Positions 36,964 to 47,188 of a stretch of DNA of 64,000 bases are shown here, piece after piece. The notes beneath the pieces were generated by a model, which made no database searches, was not told the origin of the DNA, and worked only from the letters and a program-made list of their open reading frames with translations. The stretch spans positions 1 through 64,000 of the forward strand of contig CAWHNO010000015.1 in the NCBI GenBank assembly GCA_963830725.1, read 5' to 3'. Source of the DNA: DASSUW01 sp963830725 (GTDB lineage Bacteria > Actinomycetota > Thermoleophilia > Solirubrobacterales > Solirubrobacteraceae). A program made the position numbers and the translations under genes. The stretch's first letter is position 1, and each line of letters begins with the position of its first letter.

Positions 36964-37500
36964 GTGGCGCACGATATGACAGAGCAGACCCCGTTCGGGG
37001 CCCCGCCGCCGGATCCGGAGCTCCGGCGTCTGGAGCCCCTGGTGGGGACGTGGACGAGCGCGGATCACAGCGGGGACAGCGTGCTCGGCCCCGGCGTACC
37101 CGTGACGGGCACCGAGTCGTTCTACTGGCTCGAGGGCGGCTACTTCCTGGTCCAGACCTACGAGACCACCTTCGGCGACGATCCGGCCCAGAAGGGCATC
37201 AACTACTGGTACTACGACTCGGACGCGGAGCGGTTCCGCATCATCTTCTTCAGCAACAACGGCCCGTTCAGCGAGGACGGCAACCGCTATCAGGGCGAGA
37301 TCGTCGGGGACACGCTCACCTTCGAGGGTCCGGCGCGGTTCCGATACGAGCTCGACGAGACCGGGAGGATCAAGCTCAACGCCGACGGCACGGTGTCCGT
37401 GGCGTGGTGGCTGCGCGACGAGAACGGCAACTGGAGCCCGTGGATGCACAACACCTTCACGCAAGCTGCCCGTCGCGGGCGACCACGCGGCCGTCCTTGA
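36964..37500 (+). CDS. DUF1579-like protein
   Basis: 178 residues. PDPELRRLEPLVGTWTSADHSGDSV and GTESFYWLEGGYFLVQTYETTFG are typical of a family of small beta-barrels (lipocalin-like) often encoded beside SigX5-type sigma factors. Soluble. GTG or in-frame ATG 5 codons later (MTEQTPFG) could be the start; AGGAGG precedes 36964. The last 44 bp overlap the end of the convergent amidohydrolase; the Arg-rich tail RRGRPRGRP comes from that overlap. Function unknown. Confidence 0.75.
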   Translation: MAHDMTEQTPFGAPPPDPELRRLEPLVGTWTSADHSGDSVLGPGVPVTGTESFYWLEGGYFLVQTYETTFGDDPAQKGINYWYYDSDAERFRIIFFSNNGPFSEDGNRYQGEIVGDTLTFEGPARFRYELDETGRIKLNADGTVSVAWWLRDENGNWSPWMHNTFTQAARRGRPRGRP

Positions 37501-38641
37501 GCACGAGCTCGCGGCGCGGGTGGGTGACGACCGCCTCGGCCGCGGTGCGCGCCGCGACGACGACCAGGTCGGCAGGAGCGCCCGGCGCGAGCCCGTAGGG
37601 CTCGAGCCCCAGCGCGCGAGCGCCGCCGTAGGTGGCCGCGTCGAGCGCGAGCTCGATGTCCTCGTCGCGGCGGAACGTGTTGCGGTAGGCGACGTGCATC
37701 GCCCGCTCCAGCATGTCGCCGCTGCCGTAGGGGCCCCACAGGTCGCAGATGCCGTCGTGGCCACACGCCACGTTCACCCCGGCCGCGCGCAGCCGCTTGA
37801 TCGGCGGGACCGGGAAGCTGTAGACCGCGGCCGTCAGCAGCGTCACGCCCGCGTCCGCGAGCCCCTCGATGAGCCGCTCCTGCGCAGCGGCGTCGGCCTG
37901 ACAGAAGCCGTACGCGTGGCTGACCGTGACGCGGCCGGCGAGACCCGCGTCGCGGGTGCGATCCACGATCAGCTCGAGCTCCCACATCCCCAGCGAGCCA
38001 CCGTCGTGCAGGTGCAGGTCGATGCGCGCCCCGTAACGCGCGGCCAGATCGAACACGATGTCGAGGTGGCGCACGGGGTCGCGGTCCATGCCGGCCGGGT
38101 CGATACCGCCGATCGTCTCCACGCCGCTCCGGAGCGCCTCCTCGAGCAGCTCGCCCGTCCCGGGGTTGATCAGCAGCCCGTGCTGGGGAAAGGCGACCTG
38201 CTCCACGCCGATCCGCCCGTCGAGCCGCTGCACGGCGGCGCGAACCGCCTCGACGCCGCGGAGCCCGACCTCGGGGTCGATGTCGGTGTGGCTGCGCACG
38301 TGCGACGTGCCGGCGGCGACCATCCGCTCCAGCAGCGCCACGATGCGATCGACGCTCGGGATGCCGAGCTCGCCGCGCCGCCGGCGGTCGTTGGCAATCC
38401 GGTCCTCGAGCGCGTCTCCGGCCGAGTGCGGCACCCACGGTCCTCCGTGCAGGGTCTTGTCGAGATGGCAGTGCGCGTCGACCAGCCCCGGGAGCACAAG
38501 CCGGCCGGACACATCGAGCACCTCCACGTCCTCGATGGCGATGCCCGGCTCGATCCGGTCGATGCGTCCGTCGCGCACGAGGACGTCCGCCGGCCCGTCA
38601 ACGCCCCACGGCCGGCCGCCGCGCAGCAGCAGATCAGACAC
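37457..38641 (-). CDS. Amidohydrolase, cytosine-deaminase-like
   Basis: 394 residues. HxH metal motif in GLVDAHCHLDKTLHGG, later His in RSHTDID, GARIDLHLHDGG, VSHAYGF and catalytic Asp in ACGHDGICDLWGPYGSGDM, as in cytosine deaminase and isopropylammelide hydrolase relatives. Cytoplasmic, TIM-barrel. Should deaminate a ring or cleave a C-N bond; substrate not certain. Last gene of the minus-strand group with VOC, MMPL, response regulator and kinase; 22 bp separates it from the VOC gene. Confidence 0.85.
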   Translation of the reverse strand: MSDLLLRGGRPWGVDGPADVLVRDGRIDRIEPGIAIEDVEVLDVSGRLVLPGLVDAHCHLDKTLHGGPWVPHSAGDALEDRIANDRRRRGELGIPSVDRIVALLERMVAAGTSHVRSHTDIDPEVGLRGVEAVRAAVQRLDGRIGVEQVAFPQHGLLINPGTGELLEEALRSGVETIGGIDPAGMDRDPVRHLDIVFDLAARYGARIDLHLHDGGSLGMWELELIVDRTRDAGLAGRVTVSHAYGFCQADAAAQERLIEGLADAGVTLLTAAVYSFPVPPIKRLRAAGVNVACGHDGICDLWGPYGSGDMLERAMHVAYRNTFRRDEDIELALDAATYGGARALGLEPYGLAPGAPADLVVVAARTAAEAVVTHPRRELVLKDGRVVARDGQLA

Positions 38642-38663
38642 GGCCTGGACAGTACCGTCGCGC

Positions 38664-39044
38664 TCAGTCCCACTGCCCGAGCGCGTAGCGGGTGCCGTCC
38701 GGATCGGCGAACAGCGCCCACCAGCCGAAGTGCTGGCGCGCCGGCGGCACCGGGAAGTCGACGCCGCGCTCGGTGAGCTCGCGGTAGGTCTGCTCGATGT
38801 CGGCGCAGTTGAAGAACACCGGCGAGTGCGGCAGCTGGTCGGGCAGCTCCTGACGGGCTTCGTGAGCGGTGCGCCTGCTCAAGGCCAGGAGCAGGTCTTG
38901 CCCGGGCGGGCTGACCTCGATCCAGCGCTCATCCCCATACGACTCGTCGCGGCGAAGCTCGAATCCGAGGCGATCGACCCAGAAGTCCTTGGCCCGTTCC
39001 TGGTCGTCGACGGGCACGACGACCTTGCTGACTCCGCTGATCAT
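38664..39044 (-). CDS. VOC-family protein
   Basis: 126 residues: MISGVSKVVVPVDDQERAKDFWVDRLGFE, FFNCADIEQTYRELTERGVDF, WWALFADPDGTRYALGQ. A single glyoxalase-type unit, soluble. AAGGAGATT ribosome binding site before ATG 39044. Lies 12 bp after the MMPL gene, so co-transcribed. Confidence 0.85.
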   Translation of the reverse strand: MISGVSKVVVPVDDQERAKDFWVDRLGFELRRDESYGDERWIEVSPPGQDLLLALSRRTAHEARQELPDQLPHSPVFFNCADIEQTYRELTERGVDFPVPPARQHFGWWALFADPDGTRYALGQWD

Positions 39045-39056
39045 CGCAATCTCCTT

Positions 39057-41233
39057 TCACGCAGGCGTGGGCCGCGGGCCACGCTCGGCGCCCTCGACGT
39101 GGACGTCGGGAAGCCACCGCAGCCATGCCGGCAGATACCAGTTGCGCTCGCCGAGCAGTTGCATGGCGGCGGGGACGAGGACGAGGCGGACGATCGTGGC
39201 GTCGAGCAGCAGGGCGACGGCCACGCCGAAGCCCATCTGCTGGAACATGACCAGGTCGCCGCGGGCGAAGCCGCTGAAGACGGCGACGATGATGAGAGCG
39301 GCGCCGGTGATGATGCGCCCGGTCGAGCCGACGCCGTGGGCGATGGCGTCGCGGTTGTCGCCGGTCTGCCGGTAGCGCTCGCGGATGCGGCTGAGCAGGA
39401 ACACGTGGTAGTCCATCGAGAGCCCGAAGAGGACCGCGAAGAGGAAGAGCGGCACCCAGGACTCGATCGTGTCGACCTGCGGGAAGCCGAACAGCTCGTT
39501 GCCGACGCCTTCTTGGAAGACCAGCACGAGCAGGCCGTAGGCGGCGCCGACCGACAGCAGGTTGACGACGATCGCCTTGGCCGCGACGACGAGCGAGCGG
39601 AACGCGATCGTCAGCAGCACGAAGCTGAGGGCGAGCACGAAGGCCAGGACGATCGGAAGCCAGCGGCGCATGGTGTCCGACTCATCGATCGTCTCCGCCG
39701 TATCGCCGCCCACCAGCACCTCGACGGCGGGATCGGGGAAGGCGGCGGGGACGTGCTCGCTGCGCAGCGCCCGGACGGCGTCGACCGCCTCCTCGCCGAG
39801 CGGATCGCCCGCGATCGGGACGGTCAGCACGGTGAGATCGCCGGCCGGGTTGGTCTCCACCGCGGGGCGGCCGAACCGCGGCTCGCCGGCCAGCCGCTCG
39901 CGCAGGCGATCGATCCCGGTCTGGACGGCCGGCGCGTCGGCGTCGCCGTCGATCACGATCTCCACCGGCTCGGTGGTCTGGCCGGGGAACGCGGCGTTCA
40001 GGGCCAGATAGCCCTGCTTGGCGGCCAGCCGGTCGGGCAGCGTGCTCACCCCCGCCTCTCCCGACCGCAGACCCAACACCGGCGCGGCCAGGATCAGCAG
40101 GACCACCGTGGCCAGCACGAGACTGATCACCGGCCGCCGCAGGACCCCGCCCACCAGGCCCGACCAGAACCGGCTCTCCTCCCGCTCGGCGGCCCGCCCG
40201 ACCACCGGCAGGCGCAGGGCGTTGACGCGATCCCCGAGCACGCTCAACAGTGCCGGCAACAACGTCAGGGCGGCGGCCACCGAGACCACCGCGGCGGCGA
40301 TCGCCCCCGCGGCCAGGCTGCGCATGATCGTGCTCGGCACCAACAGCAACCCGACCATGGCCAGCGTGAAGGCGATCCCGCTGAACAGCACCGCCCGACT
40401 GGCCGTCGCGCCGACCGCGGCGATCGCCGCCCGCCGCTCGCGCCCGTGACCGCGCTCCTCGCGAAAGCGCGAGAGGACGAACAGCGAGTAGTCGATGCCC
40501 AGCGCCAACCCCATGCCGGTCAGCATGTTGGTCGCGAACACCGACAGCGGGAACACCTGCCCACCAGCGCGAGCAGCGCGAGCGCGACCGTGATCGAGAT
40601 CACCGCCGACAGCAACGGCACCAGCCCCGCCACCACCGACCCGAACACGATCAACAACACGATCAACGCCACCGGCAGACCGAAGCCGAGCTCGCCGTTG
40701 CGCAGATCCTCGCCCGCCAGCGTGTCGAAGTCCGCGTCCAGCGTGTGCTCGCCGGTGATCGCCACCTCGAATCCGTCGCGACCGTCGGCGGCCCGCACGG
40801 CGTCGACGACATCTTCGATGTCGTCGTCGGCATCGCGGCCGAGCGCCACCAGCATGCCCGCGGCATCGCGCTCCCCGGACACCAGCCGCCGCTCGCCCGA
40901 GTCGTAGAACGTCGTGACCTGCTCGGCGCCGGCTGCGCTCACCTCCGCCGCCAGCGCCCGCACCTTCCGCTCGAAGCGCGGCTCATCGACGGTCGCCGTC
41001 GGTGAGCGAACCACGACCACCTCGCTGACGTCGGGCGATCCGTCGGCGAAACCCGCGAACTGGAGCCGGTCGGCGCGCCTGGACTCCGTGTTGCTCGTGA
41101 TCTCCTCGTCGCCCGACAACGCGTCGCCCACGAACGCCGCGATGATGGCGATCGCCGCCACCAGCGCCACCGCCCAGCCCGCCAACGTCGGCCATGGGCG
41201 GCGACTGCTCCACACCGCCAGTCGCTCGGTCAT
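39057..41233 (-). CDS. MMPL/RND-family membrane exporter; one-base frameshift
   Basis: About 725 residues when one missing base is restored near 40560 (a C lost from the run GCCCAC), joining LVGQVFPLSVFATNML. Two repeats of one large exported domain plus a membrane bundle; each bundle has the family GIDYSLFVLSRFREE / GLSMDYHVFLLSRIRER motif with charged residues thought to carry the proton. Signal-anchor helix at the start (LAGWAVALVAAIAIIAAFVGDAL). Likely exports lipids or hydrophobic compounds. It follows a response regulator and kinase on the same strand, the probable controllers. ATG 41233 chosen over an upstream GTG at 41281. Confidence 0.8.
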
Positions 41234-41291
41234 CGGCGCCGGAGGTCGTACGTCTGGGCCGCGGGCCGCGCATCGGCCCACGGGACCGAGT

Positions 41292-41974
41292 TCAGCTCCG
41301 ACCCTGGTGAGCGAGATCGTCGGTGCCGGCGCTCACGACGCCGTGGTCATAGGCGAACACGATCGCCGCGGCCCGGTCGCGAACGCCGAGCTTGGTGAAG
41401 ATGCTGCCGACATGGGTCTTCACGGTCGCCTCGGCGACGTACAGGCGTGCGGCGATCTCGGCGTTGGTCGCACCCCGCGCCATCAGGCGCAGCACGTCGT
41501 GCTCGCGATCGGTGAGCAGCTGGAGCCGGGCCGCGTCACGCGTCGCAGGGGCGACGACCCGGCGGTAGCGGTCGAGCACGCGCGGGGCGACCCGGGGTCG
41601 AACCACGCGCCTCCGCCGGCGACCGCCCGCACCGCCGAGATCAGGTCCTCCGCGGAGCTGTCCTTGAGCACGAAGCCCGCCGCCCCGGCCTCGATCGCCC
41701 CCCACAGGACCTCGTCCTCGCCGAACGTCGTGAGGACGAGGACGGGGCTGTGGGGCACCGCGGAGCGCAACCGCGCCGTGGCGGCGATGCCGTCCAGGCC
41801 GGGCATGCGGATGTCCATCAGGATGACGTCGGGCCGCAGGGCGGGCAGCCGCTCGACGGCTTCGTGGCCACCGACGCACTCGGCCACGACCTCGAACCCG
41901 TCCGTCGGGGAGAGGATCCGGGCCAGGCCGGCCCGGACGATCGCCTGGTCGTCCACGAGCGCCACCCGGATCAT
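41292..41974 (-). CDS. NarL/LuxR-type response regulator; one-base frameshift
   Basis: About 227 residues when one C is restored to the run at about 41595 (giving GAWFDPRVAPRVLDRY). Receiver: DDQ pocket, phospho-Asp VILMDIRMPGLDG, Lys in GFVLKDSS. LuxR helix-turn-helix: LTDREHDVLRLMARGATNAEIAARLYVAEATVKTHVGSIFTKLGV. ATG 41974 is in ATGA overlap with the kinase stop. Precedes the MMPL gene, its likely target. Confidence 0.85.
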
Positions 41975-43135
41975 CGCGTGCCCCCGTCCGGGACCGGCAG
42001 CGCGTCCTTCGCCTCCAGCGGAAGCGTGCAGGTCACAAGCCACCCGTCGGATGTCGGCCCGGCGGTCAGCTCGCCGCCGAGCGCCGCCGCACGCTCACGC
42101 ATCCCGACCAGCCCGTAGCAGGCGCGCTCCGGCTCGCCGGCGGGGGCGGCGGCCGTCGGTCCGATCGTCTCGGCGGTCAGGCTGTGCGCGACCGTCGCCC
42201 ACGTGGAGCTCGAGAACGGTCCGCGCGCGCGGCGCATGCCGCGCCGCGTTCGCGAGCGCCTCCTGAGCGATCCGGTAGAGCGCCACCCCGACGCCCGCGG
42301 CGATTGCTGAACTGTCTCCACGCCACCGCAGCTCGACCGCGAGACCTCCGGCCCGAGCATCCTCGACGAGCGCCGGGATCTCGCTCGCCGATGGAACCGG
42401 TGGCGCCACGGCGCCCTCGTCATCGCTGCGCAGGAGCGCGACGGTCCGGCGCAGCTCTCGCATGCTCCGCCGGCCTACCTCCTCGGCCGAACGCAGCGCC
42501 TCCTCCGCGGCCGCGGGGTCGCGGTGCAGCACGTGGCGGGCACTGGTGATCTGGAGCATCACGGCGGCGAGCCCGTGGCCCACGAAGTCGTGGACGTCGC
42601 GGGCGATCCGGCGCCGCTCGATCAGCAGGGCCTGCTGCGCGAGCTCGCGCCGGGTGGCCTGGAGCTGGGCGACGAGCTCGGCCTGGTGTGCGGCCGCGCG
42701 GCCGAAGACCCACGGGAAGGCGATGCCGAGGATCCAGATCCCCGTCGAGATCTCGGACGGATCCTGGATCGCGGTCGCGACCACGGGGGCGAGCAGCGCC
42801 AGCAGGCCCAGCGCCACGGATTCGGTGGGCCATGAGGCGGATCGCCCGATCACGAAGGCGAGCAGGGAGACCTCGAACAGGAGCGGCTCGAGCTGCCCCG
42901 AGCGCTGTGCCACGACCGCCGGGACGATGACTGCGAGCGACAGCGCGAGCAGCGGCACGCCCCCCACGTAGGACCAGACGAGGAGCGGGGCGGCCGCGAG
43001 CCCGCAGAGAACGAGATCGGCGGCGGATGACGAATCCGCGACGGCGGCGATGATCGCGGTCGCCACCGCGAAGACGGGGATCAGCACGCGCACCTGCTCG
43101 GTCTGCCACCTCTCCGGAAACGACCCCCCGGACAC
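41971..43135 (-). CDS. Sensor histidine kinase (HisKA_3 type); one-base frameshift
   Basis: About 387 residues when one base is removed from the run near 42197 (restoring HVATVAHSLTAETIGP). Four to six membrane helices in the first 150 residues (VLIPVFAVATAIIAAV, LVLCGLAAAPLLVWSYVGGVPLLALSLAVIVPAVVA). HisKA_3 box RRIARDVHDFVGHGLAAVMLQI with intact His, N-box QEALANAARHA, G-box YGLVGMRERAAALGGEL; the D-box region falls at the frameshift and is poorly conserved. The start is uncertain: GTG 43135 with CGAGGT upstream is my choice; the frame is open to 43171. Acts with the regulator just downstream. Confidence 0.75.
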
Positions 43136-43264
43136 ACCTCGACGGTACTGCTGCGGCGGGTCTCGCGACACCCCCCACGGACGGAGACGCGACCTCCGAC
43201 CGAGGGCGGGACGAGCACCCGGCGGCTGCGGCGAGCGCCCTGGCGACGGTGAGAGCGTCTCCCT

Positions 43265-43302
43265 TGCGCTTGTCGATTATACTCGGTATAGTACTCAGTA
43301 TG
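43265..43302 (+). promoter_or_regulatory. PadR promoter with overlapping dyad operator
   Basis: TTGCGC (43265-43270), 17 bp, TATAGT (43288-43293). A 23-bp dyad at 43280-43302, beginning ATACT and ending AGTAT, pairs at 8 of 11 positions and covers the -10 element. It is the most AT-rich spot nearby. A PadR repressor made from the gene 20 bp downstream could bind here and shut off its own operon. Confidence 0.6.
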
Positions 43303-43322
43303 ACCGCCGAGAGGAGTCATTC

Positions 43323-43882
43323 GTGAGCGTCCCTCACGCCCTCCTCGCTCTGCTGAGTGACGGGCCGAAGTTCGGACTGCGGCTGCAGAACGAGTTCGAG
43401 TCGCGGACGGGCAAGGTCTGGCCGCTCAACGTCGGGCAGGTCTACACGACGCTCCAGCGCCTCGAGCGGGACGGACTCGTCGAGACCGACGACGGGGAGA
43501 GCGAGCGATCACGGAAGCGGTACAGGATCACGTCCACGGGCGATCGCGAGCTGGCCGAGTGGCTGCGTACTCCACCGAGCTGGTGCCTCCCCCGCGCGAC
43601 GAGCTCGTGATCAAGGTGCTGGTTGCTCTGCAGGTCCCCGGGACCGACGTGCACGAGATCATGCAGGTGCATCGCCGGCACGTGATCGAGACGATGCAGC
43701 GCTACACGCAGGTCAAGGCGGCGGCCGCAGAGGACGACACGGCGTTGGCGCTGGTCGCCGATGCCGAGCTCTTCCGGCTGGAAGCGATCGTTCGCTGGCT
43801 CGACGCCGCCGACGTCCGCCTGAAGCAGCGGCCGACCCCCGCACCGGCCGCGGTCGGCCGACGTGCCCCACGAAACAAGTAG
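43323..43882 (+). CDS. PadR-family regulator; one-base frameshift
   Basis: About 186 residues when one base is restored near 43574 (giving LRTPTELVPPPRDELVIKVLVAL). Winged helix (PHALLALLSDGPKFGLRLQNEFESRTGKVWPLNVGQVYTTLQRLERDGLVE, then KRYRITSTGDRELAEWL) and a C-terminal coiled helix (HEIMQVHRRHVIETMQRYTQVKAAA). GTG start 43323 with AGAGGAG upstream. Heads an operon with the ABC ATPase (18 bp later) and the permease. Presumably repressor of this exporter. Confidence 0.85.
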
Positions 43883-43900
43883 CTCGATGGAGGTCCCGCA

Positions 43901-44626
43901 ATGACCAGCGCGCTCGAACTGCGCCAGGTGTCGAAGGTCTACGGCTCCGGGCCGACCGAGGTGCACGCGCTGCGCGACGTCGATCTGTCGGTCGAGCGCG
44001 GCGAGCTGGTCGCGATCATGGGGCCGAGCGGCTCGGGCAAGAGCACGCTGCTGACGATCGCCGGCACCCTCGAGGAGCCGACCAGCGGCCAGGTCCTGGT
44101 CGACGGCGTCGACCTCGCGACCGTCTCGCGCTCGGAGCGGGCGCGGATGCGACGCCGGTCGATCGGCTACGTCTTCCAGGACTTCAACCTGCTCCCGGGG
44201 CTGACGGCGGTCGAGAACGTCACCCTGCCCCTCGAGCTCGACGGCATCCACGCCAAGGCCGCACGCGCGGCGGGCCTCGAGGCGATGGGCGAGCTCGACG
44301 TCGCAGAGCACGCCGATCGCTACGCCGACGAGCTGTCGGGCGGCGAGCGCCAGCGGATCGCGATCGCCCGCGCGATCGTCGGCGAGCGCGGATTGCTGCT
44401 CGCGGACGAGCCGACCGGCGCGCTGGACTCCGTCAACGGCGAGTCCGTGATGCGTCTGCTGCGGGCGGCGACGAAGCGAGGCGTCGCGGGTGTCGTGGTG
44501 ACCCACGAGGCGCAGCTGGCCTCCTGGGCCGACCGCGTCGTCTTCCTGCGCGACGGCCGAGTCGTCGATCAGACGGTCGCACCGCCCGGGCCGGAGTCGC
44601 TCCTCGCCGGCGGTCAGCGGCGATGA
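43901..44626 (+). CDS. ABC transporter ATPase, LolD/MacB type
   Basis: 241 residues. Walker A MGPSGSGKSTLL, Q-loop YVFQDFNLLPGLTAVENV, signature LSGGERQRIAIARAIV, Walker B GLLLADEPTGALDS, His in VVTHEAQL. ATPase of the MacB/FtsX class of exporters. Its TGA overlaps the ATG of the permease (ATGA). The PadR control and permease suggest drug or peptide export. Confidence 0.92.
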   Translation: MTSALELRQVSKVYGSGPTEVHALRDVDLSVERGELVAIMGPSGSGKSTLLTIAGTLEEPTSGQVLVDGVDLATVSRSERARMRRRSIGYVFQDFNLLPGLTAVENVTLPLELDGIHAKAARAAGLEAMGELDVAEHADRYADELSGGERQRIAIARAIVGERGLLLADEPTGALDSVNGESVMRLLRAATKRGVAGVVVTHEAQLASWADRVVFLRDGRVVDQTVAPPGPESLLAGGQRR

Positions 44627-47188
44627 CAACGCTCGCGCACCGCCCTGCAGCGCGAGGACCGGGCAGCGGCGGAATCGCCGCGCGCCGCCCGCTGGTGCGC
44701 TGGGCGTGGCGCCTGTTCCGCCGCGAGTGGCGCCAGCAGATCCTCGTGCTCGCTCTCCTCACCGTCGCGGTCGCGGCCGCGATCGCCAGCGTCACGATCG
44801 CCTACAACTCGGGCCCGACGGACGATGCCGAGTTCGGCTCGGCCAATCAACTGCTCCGGTTTGACGGCGCCGATCCGCGCCAGCTCGAGGCGGGTCTCGC
44901 CGCCGCCGAGGAACGCTTCGGGACGATCGACGTCATCGGTCACCGCTCGCTGGCCGTGCCCGGCGGCGTCGACAAGATCGAGTTCCGCGCCCAGGACCCG
45001 CACGGAGCGTACGGGGGCGCACGGCTTGCGCTCCGCCGAGGCGTCTATCCGAAAGGGCCCGGCCAGGTCGCCGTCACCGACGGCGTGGCCACGATCCTCG
45101 GGCTCGAGCTCGGGAAGACGCTTGACCTCGACGGCCGCCGCCGGACCGTCGTCGGCATCGTCGAGAACCCACGCGATCTGAGCGACGAGTTCGCCCTCGT
45201 CTCCCCCTCGTCCGCGGGAGCACCGGACCACGTCACGGTCCTGGTCCACGCCGGCACCGGCTCGGTCGACGCCTTCATAGAGGCGAACGCTCGCGACCGG
45301 TCCGCCTTCGCGGGGTCCGAGACTCGGAGAGCCAACCGGGCGGCCGACGCCCTGGCGATGTTCTCCGTGGCCACCGTCTTCCTGCTCCTGTCCACGCTGG
45401 TCGCCGCCGCGGGCTTCGCCGTGATCGCGCAGCGACGGCTCCGCCAGCTCGGCATGCTCGCGGCGACCGGCGCGACCGACAAGCACCTTCGACTCGTACT
45501 GCTGACCAACGGCGCGGTCGTCGGTGCGATCGGCGCGCTGATCGGAACGGTCGCGGGCCTCGCGCTCTGGCTCGCGATCGCCCCGACGCTCGAGCCCGCG
45601 GTCGACCACCGCATCGACCGGCTCAGCCTGCCCTGGACGCTGCTCGCGATGGTCGTCCTCGTCGCGGTCCTCGGAGCGACCGCCGCCGCCTGGTGGCCGG
45701 GGCGAGCGGTCGCCCGCGTCCCCGTCACGCTCGCGCTCTCGGCGCGCCCGCCCAGACCGAAGCCCGCACACCACTCGGCCATCCTCGCCGCGGTGTTGAT
45801 CGCGGCGGGAATCGCCAGCCTCGTGCTCTCCGACCGAAGCAGTACGCCGCTCATCATCGCCGGGACCTTGGCGACGATCCTCGGCACGCTGCTCCTCGGT
45901 CCGTTGGCGATCCGCCTCTTCGCCCGGCCGGCCGCGCACACGCCGATCGCGGTGCGCCTGGCGCTGCGAGACCTCGCCCGCTACCAGGCCCGCTCCGGGG
46001 CCGCCCTCGCCGCCATCACCCTCGCCCTCGGCATCGCCGCGGCCGTCGTCGTCGTGGCGGCGGCCGAGGAGCGAAAGGCAGACACCGCACCGCCAAACCT
46101 GTCCGACCGGCAGATCCGCGTCTACACCGGTCTCAGGGAGCAGGAGGTCCTGACCGTCCAGACAACCGCCGAGCTCGAACGCATGGCCACTCGCGTCCGT
46201 CAACTCGCGGCAGACCTCGACGACGCGGCCGTGATCCCGCTCCACAACGCCGTCCGACAGGGCGTAGAGCCCGGAGTCACCAGCGACGGCACCCGCGTCA
46301 TCAGCACGGAAGTGCTCACACGGAAGGTCGATGACCCCGAGAGTGGGCGCTGGGATCGGGAGGGGACTGATCTGCCTGGGCGAGGGGAACTGCTACGCCA
46401 TCGAATCGCGGCTCTACGTCGCCACTCCCGCAGTGCTCGGGTACCTCGGACTCGACCCCGCGGCGGTCGATCCGGGCACGGACTTCCTGGCCGACCCGGC
46501 CGTCCGGACCGACGAGCTCGTCATTCCCGACATGACGACGGAGGAGGGCGCCGAAGCTTCCGAGGATGCGGTCGCGAACGTCCAGAGGATCGACAGCCGG
46601 AAGCTCTTCGGCTCTTCGAGCACGGGAGCCGGCCTTGCGCCCGACTCGTTCATCACGCTCGACGGTCTTCGCCGCCGCGGCTGGAAACAGACCCCGTCCG
46701 GCTGGCTCGTCGAGGCCGGCCGGCCCCTGACGAGCGAGCAGGTCGCCGATGCGCGCGAGTTCGCGGCCGATGCCGGCCTGACGATCGAGACGCGGCGAGA
46801 GAGCAGCTTCACGACGCCGATCGCCATCGCGACCGCCGCAGGCGCCCTCCTCGCGCTCGCGATCCTCGCGATGACCGTCGGGCTGATCCGCAGCGAGACC
46901 GCCGGCGATCTCCGCATCCTGACCGCGACCGGCGCGACGAGCAGGATCCGCCGCACGCTGACGGCCGCCACCGCCGGCTCGCTCGCCTTCCTCGGCGCGC
47001 TGCTCGGCGTCGCCGGCGCCTACCTCGCGCTTGCAGCGACGTACCTCGACGACCTCGACTATCTCGGTCGGATCCCGGTGCTCCCCCTCGTCCTGATGGC
47101 CGTGGGACTCCCGCTGGCGGCCACAGCCGCCGGCTGGCTGCTCGCCGGCCGTGAGCCGCCCGCCATCGCCCGGCCGGTCATGGAGTGA
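44623..47188 (+). CDS. FtsX/MacB-type ABC permease; one-base frameshift
   Basis: About 854 residues if one extra base between about 46340 and 46400 is removed (exact place unclear). First membrane helix (QILVLALLTVAVAAAIASVTIAY), exported domain (about 65-230), then three-helix FtsX bundle with ATGATDKHLRLVLLTNGAVVGAIGALIGTVAGL; a middle helix bundle; and a second FtsX bundle in the shifted part (AGALLALAILAMTVGLIRSETAGDLRILTATGATSRIRR). Works with the ATPase before it. Ends in GTGA overlap with the acylase relic. Confidence 0.8.

Noticed and set aside
43357..44622. N-terminal extension of the permease by a long open frame
   Set aside because: It is out of frame over the PadR and ATPase genes; the ATG at 44623 in ATGA overlap is a clear start.
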